A stretch of DNA of 64,000 bases from Coriolopsis trogii (lineage: Eukaryota; Basidiomycota; Agaricomycetes; Polyporales; Polyporaceae): contig JAHYIO010000008.1 in assembly GCA_020543525.1 (NCBI GenBank), positions 1-64,000 on the forward strand, given 5' to 3'. Shown here piece after piece: positions 54,000 through 64,000 of the stretch. The notes under the pieces are model-generated. The model was given only the letters and a program-made list of their open reading frames with translations. It had not been told where the DNA came from and searched no databases. Both the position numbers and the translations under genes were made by a program. Position 1 is the first letter of the stretch. Each line of letters opens with the position of its first letter.

Positions 54000-55287
54000 C
54001 GTCGAAGAAGAGGTGCATCTCGCTGCGTAAGCACAGCGGTCTGCCAATGCGTCCCACCCCACATGTAAGATCGCTCTATTCCCATCAGTGAGTCATCGTA
54101 GCCAGCTGAGGGAACGAGCAATGTCGTGCGACGTCACTAAGATCCCTCGAAGCCTACCTTACTCGGGAGCATTGAGAGGTGGGGAAGATTTACTCAGTCG
54201 AGTCGATGAAGCCATTGCGTCGCCATCTTCCACTGTTGCATATGCCCATATACCATACAATGCCACGACCACCACGCAAGTCTGTATCCTGATACCAAAA
54301 AGAATGATATGCATCAGGCACTCGTAGGGCAAAGTATTGACGACGTACGAGAGGCATAATCATCAATATTACGTTTTGGAGCAGCGGAGAGCCGTCCCGC
54401 CCTGAATGCTCACAGGGACAAGTTCTCCTGACTCTGAATCAAAGAGCGCATGTAGATGGAGAACTCACGCACCGTCTCTTCTCTACAACTTAGGAAGTTG
54501 GGGTCACGTCTCGGTGTGGCCACGATCGTGCCCCACAAGGCACACCGTTACATGAGTCCCCGCGGCCTGGCATGCCAGCTAGCACGACATATTCAGCTAT
54601 CCCGAGCCCTATATAAAACAGCCCTATATCAAACAATACAGGACAATAAGAGATGATTAACCCACCTTACCAGTGACCAAAAACAGAGTTGAGAACACGA
54701 AGTGCAGGACGATGGTCGTTGTAGGCACAGTGATAGGGTTAACGCCCAGGATCCAATCCATCTACCCGGGAGGACATCTAACTTATGCAACGCGTTCACA
54801 CGCTGAGCTACAGAGTTGCAATACCTGCAGTCAATGAATCCTTGCTCTGCCCGTTGAGTCCCATGGTGTGTCTACAGGCTTATGCCGGAGGGCAAAGGAA
54901 GAGTCGCAGCTGACTCTACTATGCCAGTGGCACGTTCATACCACGCACAAAACTGCATGTTGGCGGTGAGATCAGACTCTAGAGGATCGCACAATGGTGG
55001 GAGACTGGACACGTCTGCGAGACTTACAAGTGCGCATGGGGCTGTTACCGTTCGTTTGGAGAACCCTTCTCCACCCCCGTCAGCCTCAACTTTCAAACTC
55101 TTCGGGAGACAGGCAGAGGCGACTTCTGGGACAGGACTGTCAGACCAACTCCCGCCCCAAGACACGCAAATATAGATCTCGGACCACCTCAATGAGGCGC
55201 GAAACAGCAGGAAGCGAAGAGAAAAGGGGATAACCTGGCGATTCTATGCATCTCAAACTCCACCTACAGCACCCCATTCACGCACAC
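54000..55287. other. Intergenic region
   Basis: No supported gene. The bases 54740-54832 resemble a tRNA A box on the minus strand but do not fold as a tRNA. Confidence 0.5.
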
Positions 55288-57515
55288 CTAGATCGGCTCG
55301 GCAGTGGTGTACGCCCAGAGGGAGCCCACGGCACGGTTCACGCGCGTGATCTTCCACCCTGCCGACCGCGTGAGAGCATCGTACTCGCGGTACGTCCGCT
55401 CCTTTGCGTTGAACCGACCCAGCATCTGTTTCCATCCGGCCCGGACATGTCAGCGACAGAGCGTCCACGCACAGAGCGGGAAACGCACCTGGATATCGAG
55501 GATGTACCCGTTTGAGCTCGCACGACCAAGGTTGGGCAGGAGAGGCGAGCCGTCGGGCACGAGCGAGCGCACAGCGCCCATCGCGGCATCCCCGTCCGAG
55601 CCCTTACCGCTCTCTTCGTCGACACATGCATACGCGAGCATGTTGTCGACCCACAGAAGCTTCGTATTCGGACCCGCTGCCGCCCGGAGCTTCACGAGCA
55701 GTCTACAAAACAGGATTGTCAGTTAGCAGGGGACTTGGCGGAAGTGAGAAGACACGCACTCGCGCACATCCTCATCGGGCCAGTTGTGCGCGACGGCGCG
55801 CATGAGGAAGACATCGGGGTGGACGACCTGACCAACACCGGGGACGTCGAAAGGACGCTGGGGCTCGAAGAAGTCTTGGGCGTGGTACGAAACGCGGCCG
55901 GCATCGAAGATGTCCGCGTGCTGCGACCCCCAGGCCTGTCGAGAGGGTGTCAAATGGAGCGTACATAGAGCGCAAAGGCAGGATGCGACGTCAGCAATGA
56001 CTGAACTCTCAACCACGCTGGAGATTACAGACGTACCGTCCGTCCAATGGCGCACACTGGTGCACGGTCCTCGACGACGAAGCGCAGGTGCGGGTACGCC
56101 TCGGCGATGATGAGCGAGACCGTTCCGATTCCACCACCGATGTCGACCACGACCGAGTCCTTGGGGAGGTCGGCCCACGGGAATCCTGCACACGAACACG
56201 TTGTGTATTCGCACGGATCGCACGGTCAGCATACCCCACGCCACAATGCTTGAGAACGTCAGAGCCCGAGATCCTGGACATGTGGGAGCATGGGAGTCTC
56301 ATAGTCTCTTTGCAACAGCTGCCGCGCGGAGAGCGTAGCGCGTACTCGAACACGCCAGATTCCGAGAGAATGCCGTCAAGAGAGCCAGAAGGGCAGAGGA
56401 CGTACCGTGGATGATGTTCTCCGCAATCTCAAACTGCTTTGAGCCGTGCATCGCATGCCCGAAGCGCACCAGGCGATGCTCATTGCCCGGCTGTTCGATC
56501 CACTCGTAGTATTTGAGGGGCGTGTTGAACGTGTAGTTGAAAGCCGAGCCTGTCTTCGAACCACCGTCGTTCAGGAGCCAGTCGGTCAAGTTGGTCATGA
56601 GCTTGAACACCTCGTCTCCCCTGTGAGTGTGGGACAAGTCAGCAAGGCGGCCAGTGAGATGCGACGAGGATGTGGGAGCGACTCACGCGGTCGCACAGTA
56701 GGCGGCGACACCGTCGGATTCGTCGTACTTCGATGATCCAGGGCTGAACGAAACAGAAGCAGTCAACGGAAGTACAGGTGAAATGGCAGTGGAGATGCAC
56801 TCACGCGTTCTTCAGTTGCTCGAAAGACTTGCCCGTATCGATATAGGATGAAAGCCTGTTGTTGGTAAAGACGTCAGGAGTGACCTCCTTGATCCAGTGG
56901 TAGGTCGCGAGCATCCGCAGAACGTGGCCTGCTCATCCGGAAGTTAACCGAGCGCGAGCAGCATACACCATATCAGTATTTATGGAGTACTTCGGCAAAG
57001 GTGAGCACGCACTAAGTTTGGACGGGTCAAGGTCAACGCCCGAACCAGTTCTCGCGCGATGCAACTCCGTCACCTTGCGCGCGATGTCGTTCACATGCAG
57101 GCCAGAAGGTCCAGCCTCGCGCAGGATCTCGACAACGTTGCTCGTCTCAAGGAACTGAAGCGTGGCAACGACGTTCGTCTGCCAAAGTAATAGGCATCAG
57201 GCTCCACACCTTGGGGGATCCGGAGAAAGCACGTACGGCGTTAATACTCTCGATGAGCGTAAACCACGGCTTGTTCACGGTCGCACTCATCTGTCCGCAC
57301 GCCGCCACGATACGATTCGAGGCCGCAAAGACGGTGTGATCGATGCGCAGCTCCTCGGCCTTGTCCTGCTCCGGCGAGTGCTTGAGGGATGTATAGTACG
57401 GGACCTCGAGCGAAGGGTAGTCGATCGGCGGAGACTGCGTCTTGTACACGCCCTCGATCGCGTCGAGCGCAGCGCCGATCTCGGCATGGAGAGCGCGTAG
57501 AGTGGCGAAAGTCAT
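55288..57515 (-). CDS. SAM-dependent O-methyltransferase
   Basis: A multi-exon gene for a Methyltransf_2-type enzyme that methylates hydroxyl groups of phenolic or polyketide substrates. I start at the ATG at 57515 (MTFATLRALHAEIGAALDAI); a TATATAG box lies about 60 bases upstream. Seen in order: a dimerisation region with LQFLETSNVVEILREAG and HVLRMLATYHWIKEV; GKSFEQLKNA; LKYYEWIEQPGNEHRLVRFG; the SAM-binding VVVDIGGGIGTVS; YHAQDFFEPQRPFDVP; the catalytic-His region FLMRAVAHNWPDEDV; and a final GWKITRVNRAVGSLWAY before the stop at 55288. Introns are short and joins keep frame. It is near the flavin monooxygenases, consistent with a tailoring role in secondary metabolism. Confidence 0.87.
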
Positions 57516-59069
57516 CGTGCCGACAAGTCGCAATGGGTAGGCGTCGGTGTTCTCGTGGAAATATGCGCTGCAGAGCTATATACCTGCCAGGCGGCGGTTG
57601 TATACGCTAGAGCGCTGGAAGGAGACATGGTATGGATGAGAATGTGCGGTATCAATTGCACGATATGACGACGTACCGGCCGGTGACATGAGAGATTCCC
57701 GTGTCGGATGATTGCACCAGTCATTCACTCGTAATGAGTGTCTCATGTAGATGTAGGCGAACGTTGAGAGCAAGGTAGACAGCCGGATGATCGAGGTATC
57801 CAGCAGTCGGGCACAGTATGGTTCGGTGTGAGAATGGGAGGCATTGAGCTACGTGGAGATGAGCGAGAAAACCGTTTACGCGGATAAGCGAGTAAGGAGT
57901 GCGTACAACGAGATGAGAAGAGACACGTCGCATATGCACCGCGCGAGCGGTAGTGGGAGGGCGAAACTCACCTGCAGTTCATTGGTATCCGAGGCAACGG
58001 TGTATCAGAGATCCTTGCGAGATGACTATGGTGGATGCATGACGAATACGGATAGAGTGCAGACAGAGAGACTGAGACGAGTTAATAGCGCAGTATTCGC
58101 AAGGCAAGTTCGAGGGCATCGATGGAGGTGTGAGCATTATATAGTGAGACAGAGGCATGGAAGTATGAACATGGCGGGGAAAGTGCATTGTACCTGTGAA
58201 GACAGCTGGCCAACCGGGATGTTGAGAAGTGTGTCGATCATCAGGCGGCCTTCGGCTATAGCTGGATTAGGAGAACAAAAGTGACCTCTTACAACGCCAG
58301 GTAATACGAGGGAGAGAGATGATGCGACTCGAGTCAGGAAAAGACTCACCTCAACATCATTCGCACACTGTGCACCCTTCTGGGACAAACCTCTCAGGCT
58401 GAGGCTGTATTTGCTGGCATCCCGGTGAGCGGGTCGAACGTAGGGGGCGGGGGACGCTGGCCGCGGTAATCCATGACGGTGTCGGGCGCGTAAGACGACG
58501 GTGATCCATCTCATACAAGATGACGGTCGGATAGGCTGGGGGCAGGGAACTCGGACGGCTCGGATGCGCACGGTCAACCACTCGACATCGTCTAGCACCA
58601 GCCTCACCGTGGGAGCCCTCGAGATACCCTGATCCGCCGTATCGATTCGTGTAACAATCGCTCCTTGCCCAGCGTCCGGCACGCACAGCGAGCATGACGT
58701 GATGCACAGGGAATGACCTGTTTTCTCATACGGAAGACTGAGTACAGCGCCGGCGGCGTTCATGCAGAGTGCAGTGGGTGAGAGGAGAAGCGCAAACACA
58801 TGGAAGTTGCAATGCCCGATGCTCTAAGGCCCTCCGGAGCGCTCCACGCCAAGGAACCTGTTGGTGGTACAAATGAGAGTGCAGATGATGGGGGTATGTG
58901 GGTGACATTGTGCCCATTGGTCGCTTAGTGGATGTCGCGTCTCCGGGGCTGCTTCGCAAAGGCTTGCTGGGCAGCTGCGTTGTGGGAATAACATACTGTA
59001 AGCTTTTGAATCGTCACCCGATGACGCAAAAACCTGTCATGGGGAAAAATCGGGCTTGCACGCAGATAT
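57516..59069. other. Intergenic region, weak frames only
   Basis: A TATA-containing promoter for the methyltransferase lies at the left end. A minus-strand frame at 58137-58799 begins with a hydrophobic, signal-like stretch, but I cannot connect it to any family or gene model. Nothing else is supported. Confidence 0.4.
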
Positions 59070-59590
59070 TATCCTCCGTATCAATGCACGATCCGCGCAC
59101 AAGCACCCGAGTAAAGACGCACCCTATGTGTGACAGCAGCATAGTGGTTGCGAAGGGCGTGGGAGCCGCGTCCTCGTTCGTCGCGGCGATCCTCTCCCAT
59201 CGCACGGATTGCTGGGACCCTGGCCGAGGCAGATGGTAGCTTTCCACACCCTGTCCTGGCATGCGTCCAAGGGGGTCTTGTCCGCCCCTGCCTCCCCACA
59301 TGTAGAGCACGTCTTCGTACCATACAGTCGTCGCAACAGCGCGCGGCTCTGGAATGGCGCTTTCAGCTTCTTCTGCCAAAAGGTGGCTCGTGTCCATGCG
59401 CCATCCTTGTCAAAGCGGACTCTTGGCAGCAGCGAAGATGTGAAGAGAGGCTAGGCGCGTCGTTCTTGGCGACCCGGCATCGACTAGGGTGCAGGCGAGA
59501 GTTCTCCGCCGTAGACGATAACGATGCCAAAATTGGTGACGGCAATACAGTAAAATCGTGTGAGGAAGGGTGTGTGCTTGCCGCATGTTG
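59070..59590 (-). pseudogene. Kelch-repeat protein remnant
   Basis: On the minus strand PRAVATTVWYEDVLYMWGGRGG is followed in a neighbouring frame by TPLDACQDRVWKA, and preceded by VTNFGIVIVYGGELSPAP. These are kelch-repeat signatures (GG pair, then a Trp about 15-20 residues on), as in fungal galactose-oxidase-like beta-propellers. The pieces lie in different frames and the normal number of repeats is absent, so it is either a heavily spliced gene I cannot resolve or, more likely, a decayed fragment. Confidence 0.5.
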
Positions 59591-59829
59591 TATGGCAGGA
59601 GTATCCGGCAGATTGGGAGGATGGGCTAGCAGAAGAAGGGATCGATGGCGAACTTGTGGGGGCGATGAGAACCACAACGCTGAGACATGTAACAAGTTCA
59701 AAATGGTGGCAAGCGAGATTGTGATCATCATCCCAGACTGCAAACAGGCGCAACAGTGTGCAAGCACGAGCAAGCATCGAACATGGCAGAGCGAAGTCGC
59801 GTGTGTTTGGCTTTGTTAGGATCAGAAGC

Positions 59830-62666
59830 TTTTGCCTTCCTGTTGTGGAATATTGAGCGCCGGTGATGTGGAGCGCGCAACCACCAGCAAGTCGTATCGT
59901 TGACTTGTGCCTCTGAGACGATGATCAACTTGACGATATACTGAGCAGACGGCTCCTGGCTACGCCTCTTACATTCAAACTGCCATTTTCTGCCAGTGTC
60001 CGTCTGTCTATACCAGCATCTCAGTCGTCCACTGACGTCTGTTGAGCATGCGCTGTCGCACTCCAGAAAGCTTTTGAGACTGCTGTGCGTATATCAATAG
60101 CTCGCCCGAGTACCTTCCCGTACAAAACGCAACCTAGATTGAATTTCGTTGAATTGAGGTTGCAATGGGCTTACGTTTGTTCGCCAGGTTGACCATATGA
60201 GGATCCATGCTTTACACTCCCGTGGAGTTCCCAGTCCTGTACATGCTCTCGAACGCATGAGAATCCTCGAGCCTTCCATAGGTTCTCCCTGTGACCTACT
60301 TTTTCTTTCTACTCTGGACTCGGAGATAACGAGATCTTTCATGACGTAAGTGCTCTGCTCACCCCTAACGTACAGTGCCGTCTTCCTCGACGCCCTCGTT
60401 GGTCCAGTCGACCCAGCCCAGGTACCCTTCTGCAAAAGTTACCGAGCACCCCACCAATCGCGGCCGCCGTCTGGTTATCGCCTTTACCGACGGGACGGTT
60501 CACGAAGCGGACGTCGTCCGCGGCGGGAGCAGGCCAAGAGCATCCTCCATGACTTTGTTCTCGGTGAGGGGAACGACGGCACAGCGGCACGGTCTTGGCG
60601 TACACTCTGCTCGCGGCCCCTGTTTCGCTCCTTGACAAGGCATCTGGAGTCAAGACGCCGTTGACCGATAGCCATGGGCCCGAGCAAGATGTGTATGCGT
60701 CTTGCGAGCGGTGACACCCCGTCGGTACCGGTCTTGGCGTACGAGTTGCTCACGAACCCTTGATAGTGGACTCGAAGCTTCGTTGAATTCGCGCGCCTGG
60801 ACCGAATCCACTTTGATTGACGGAAATAGGACATACCTGAGTTCGGCGTAGATGGAGGTACAACGTCTTACTTGGCAGAACGCGTACAGCTGCGGGCTCA
60901 AACCCCACCTCAATTTCTTGTTGCAGACCGGCATGTACAGGAGTCAGCTGCCCGGTTGGCTCTATAGGTTGGATCACACCAGTGGAACTTCGAAGTCAAG
61001 CGCGTTCAACTCTTCGGTCGAGAACGGGTGCACATGCGGAGCATACCGGGTATCCACAAAGGTCACGTGCGCAGGGTGTTTTGTGTCTGGGATGCGTAAA
61101 CTATTTACTAACAGTAATATTCCTCTGCGTCGTCTCGCTACCGGTGCCAGGTTGTTGGTCTTGCATAAACGAGTCGCACCCACGGAGGATCGACGTCTTC
61201 TGGATTGGGATAGGGAGGCGGCGGCATGTTGCGACCCAACCCTTGACCCTCAGGTCAAGGTTCTGCTTTGCCTTGTCGGAGGGTACTAACGCCGAGCCTT
61301 CCGGTATCTCAACCATGTGAAGTGCGTGCATCTCCCTTATTCCACACTTGCGTTTACTCGATAACGCAGTATTACATGCATCATATCCCACACCTATGAT
61401 TCAGACATGGTGCGAGGACTCTTGCTCGAATGTCGTCTATATGTGTGACCCCGCTGTCTACACTGCACATTCTATATAAAGACGTGCGTATATACGTTCA
61501 TATCTTGTCTGTGACGTCTACTCATGAACCTGGAGACTAGCTTGCTTAGCCGGCATCGCGCAATCTGAACGGCATCCGGCTTGCACCCTGCTGCTTGACT
61601 TGAGCCTGCCGCGCCCACTCAATCACCACTCTTCTGGGGCCCGATAAGCATGCCGGCGATTGAGTCCGAACGATGTGTGCGGTTAAATGTACTCACGACT
61701 GGTGAACAACTTCCTGACCATATTGCAATGACAGGACTCAGCGATAGCTTGGCAGGGGTGCATCCGTCTCTCCGACAGCTTCCCCGTCTCGTCACATCCA
61801 CATCTCACGCGCAGGTGGTTCGCTCCGAACCACCTGCACGCGACGACGTCGGGGGGTTGACAGATGCGCATGTCGGCCGCCGGGATGTCACCCTGACCGA
61901 GTTGCTTCCGTCACACTTGCTCGCGCAGATGCTGATCCCGTTCACGACCGAGGTGCACGGACGTGTGAACAAAAAGGTCGAGGAATCTCTCGGTATAGTA
62001 CTCTCTTCCGTAATTCAGTGACACCGTTGAATGGGGTTGTCCGTCTTCTGGCTTACAATATTCACCCGCATCAACGCTTTGATTAGTTTTTAGCTACTCC
62101 AACTGCTCGGTATCCGGGTGCAGAATGCTTCGACAAGCGGTAATGGCATACGGGAAGCAGAAGGTCGTGAATACAGCGGCCATGACTTTGTCTTGGCTGC
62201 CCTCTTGTGTATATGTCCGGTGGATCCGCTCATCTTTTTTTCATACCGGCGAACCATAGGTTGCCCATAACAAGATCGTGCAACCACTTGCGGATCGGAA
62301 AGCTCGCAGGTATTCGTACGATTGATGTGCAGAGCAATACTTCGTCCTCTGGCGCAACTCATCGGCCTAACACTGCAGTAACCTGTGCAGCGACTGCAGG
62401 GCACTTAGGCCCGGACGAACACGAATCCGCCGTTGCAATGCTCCCGACAGAAAGCCATATCGCCGGCGCTGTTCGATTTACAAACCCCGTCTCCGAGTCC
62501 CCGATTCACCCATGGGATCGGTTCGCCATGATCGCAATTGACGATGACGTTCTTTGGCCAGCGCCTGGCCCCATCGTTGTACAGTACTGGATGCATACCT
62601 TGCTCACGCTCAAGCCTGTATCGTGGACGCGTCGCTGTTTTCCTGCCCTACCAACTCGCTCTCTAC
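59830..62666. other. Long region without a confident gene
   Basis: Many short frames on both strands, none with a recognisable domain. Minus-strand pieces between 60100 and 61400 (for example HMVEIPEGSALVPSDKAK and VTFVDTRYAPHVHPFSTEEL) read like protein but cannot be joined into a model; they may be a degraded gene. A plus-strand frame at 61650-62021 (123 codons) is unrecognised. Confidence 0.4.
61811..61837. repeat. 12-bp perfect inverted repeat
   Basis: GCAGGTGGTTCG and its exact complement are separated by three bases (CTC), and CGCG words extend the pairing with one bulge. It would form a stable hairpin in RNA or cruciform DNA. Confidence 0.7.
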
Positions 62667-62673
62667 TATAAAG
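62667..62673 (+). promoter_or_regulatory. TATA box of the AMP-ligase gene
   Basis: TATAAAG about 65-70 bases upstream of the ATG at 62736. Confidence 0.5.
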
Positions 62674-62735
62674 CCATCTGTCCACGCGGGCGACTACTCC
62701 TCAGCCCCCTCTGCCCAATCCTCTTAGGCACCGTC

Positions 62736-64000
62736 ATGGCAATTCCGCTCGCATTCTTAGCCGACCTTCCGGTCCCCATGGCCGATGTCTCCCTCGGCGA
62801 GCAGCTCGCCGGGGCAGTCAACGACTTAGGCTATGCCTCTGTTCTCGATTGTTTATGCTCCACCAACTCCCCAGTCCTCTGGTCCACCGACCAAACTCGT
62901 CCGCCGCTCACCCATGCTGCCCTGCGTCACTTCGTCTCGAACTTCGCCCTCCCGACCGCCGGCTTTCATACCAGGCTCGGACCGAACGACAGAATCATGG
63001 TCGTGCTACCTACCAGTCCTGAGAACGCAGTCGCTCTCCTCGCGGTCTCGACGTACCACACCTGCGCTCCCGTAAACTCGGCATGCACGGCGGGAGAGCT
63101 CCTCGAGGACGCGACACGCCTCCGTGCGAAGGCTGTCCTGACCACGGTAGACGCGATGGAGAGATTGGAGCTCAGACGTTTGAGGGAAGAACTGCAGTGC
63201 GAAGTCATCTTTGCGAACTTCCGGTCGGACGGGCCTTCGGGCCTGTTTGACATGTCAGTCATGAACTATGGTGAGGGAAACGAAGATTGGGACGTTGTTC
63301 AGAAGGAAATCCAGCTCCCGTCCCGACCACACGGGCTCGACGACCAGTCCCTTGTGCTGCACACTTCAGGGACGAGTGGCAAGAAGAAGGTATGGGACTT
63401 CCTCTTACAGGTGCAATACGTCTGTTAACGTCGTAATATTATTAGGTTGTGCCTTATACTCTCCGTTCGCTTATCGTGGGCACTGGTGCTGTCATACGTT
63501 CATGGAAGTTGAGACCGGACGATGTCAACAGTGAGTATCGGAGCACATGTTTGGCTGTGTAACATCGTATATCTAACCCGTCTCACAGTGAACATGATGC
63601 CCCTATTTCATGTCGGCGGCATCGTGCGCAACTTGTGGGCCCCCGTGTTCTCTGGCGGGAGTGCTATTATGTGCCCAGGCTTCGACAGTACAGCCTTCTG
63701 GTCCAACGTCGTGGCTCGAGGAGCGACATGGTAAGTTTGCGCTATATGTGGACGCGTGTGACCCCTCCTCACAATAAACTGCAGGTACTATGCCGCACCT
63801 ACGATGCATCACGCTATACTTGGAGCGAAGCCCGAGTCCATTACTCCCTCGAGAGACACGCGCATCCGGATGATCGCGAACGCAGCGGGCGGACTCCTGC
63901 CCTCATTGGCCCACCAGCTCAAGGAGACTTTCGGTGCCGTGATCCTTCCTTCGTACGGGATGACTGAGTGCATGCCCATTGCTTCCCCACCGACTTCTTA
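62736..64000 (+). CDS. AMP-forming acyl/aryl-acid ligase (adenylating enzyme), 5' part
   Basis: The window ends inside this gene. Model: exons 62736-63389, 63446-63530, 63589-63730 and 63785 onward, with introns of 56, 58 and 54 bases that join in frame. The enzyme activates a carboxylic acid as acyl-AMP and passes it to CoA or a carrier domain. Start MAIPLAFLADLPVPMADVSL. Seen: PNDRIMVVLPTSPENAVALL; the phosphate-binding loop LHTSGTSGKKK; MPLFHVGGIVRNLWAPVFSG; WYYAAPTMHHAIL; IANAAGGLLPSLAHQL; and SYGMTECMP, the adenine-site motif. Whether carrier, reductase or thioesterase domains follow, as in NRPS-like enzymes, cannot be seen. Confidence 0.87.

Noticed and set aside
54740..54832. Possible minus-strand tRNA (TAGCTCAGC resembles an A box; GATTGGATCC resembles a B box)
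   Set aside because: Bases flanking these words do not pair as acceptor or D stems, and no anticodon arm can be placed.

Overview
This window looks like a piece of a nuclear genome from a filamentous fungus, most probably an Agaricomycete (Basidiomycota). Host genes are split by many 47-68 base GT...AG introns, coding DNA is GC-rich, several promoters carry TATA boxes, and the families present (Baeyer-Villiger-type flavin monooxygenases, a Methyltransf_2 O-methyltransferase, Ty1/copia and Ty3/gypsy elements) are typical of that group. No rRNA, credible tRNA or CRISPR array is visible. All models were read by eye, so splice sites rest on frame continuity and GT...AG (once GC...AG) signals.

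Left part (1-16.4 kb) is repeat-rich. After AC-rich DNA and a four-copy ~177-bp tandem repeat comes an unrecognised host gene (2073-12067). It is broken by two insertions of one copia family: a 567-bp solo LTR with target duplication GGACT, and a complete 6.5-kb element (4356-10858) with target duplication ATATC. Between them lies a 1063-bp duplication whose middle LTR is a recombinant of the other two, as judged from both junctions and two diagnostic bases. The copia element has a primer site matching the anticodon arm of initiator tRNA-Met. Then follow a 70-bp tandem repeat, a long palindrome, and a second copia copy lacking its 5' half (13350-15879).

Middle part (16.4-41.5 kb) is mostly host genes. 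An importin-5/Kap121-like gene (16412-20782, minus) appears to lack its C-terminal repeats and holds an 896-base intron. It is head-to-head with a gene built of small symmetric phase-1 exons. That promoter region is duplicated 2.4 kb downstream, where it drives a paralogue. Next come a hypothetical gene, two related single-pass membrane proteins (one without its ectodomain), a flavin monooxygenase, a short-chain dehydrogenase with a 16-base exon, and a secreted protein with a possible hairpin-glycosidase-like fold.

Right part (41.9-64 kb) has a second flavin monooxygenase gene cut in two by a complete, apparently very young 9.1-kb gypsy element (43836-52970). This element carries an extra 293-aa ORF of unknown function between pol and the 3' LTR. 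Then come an O-methyltransferase, kelch-repeat remnants, a long stretch with no confident gene, and the start of an AMP-forming acyl/aryl ligase running off the window. The two monooxygenases, dehydrogenase, methyltransferase and ligase could belong to one secondary-metabolite locus, now interrupted by the gypsy insertion. Retroelements make up roughly 20 kb of the 64 kb.
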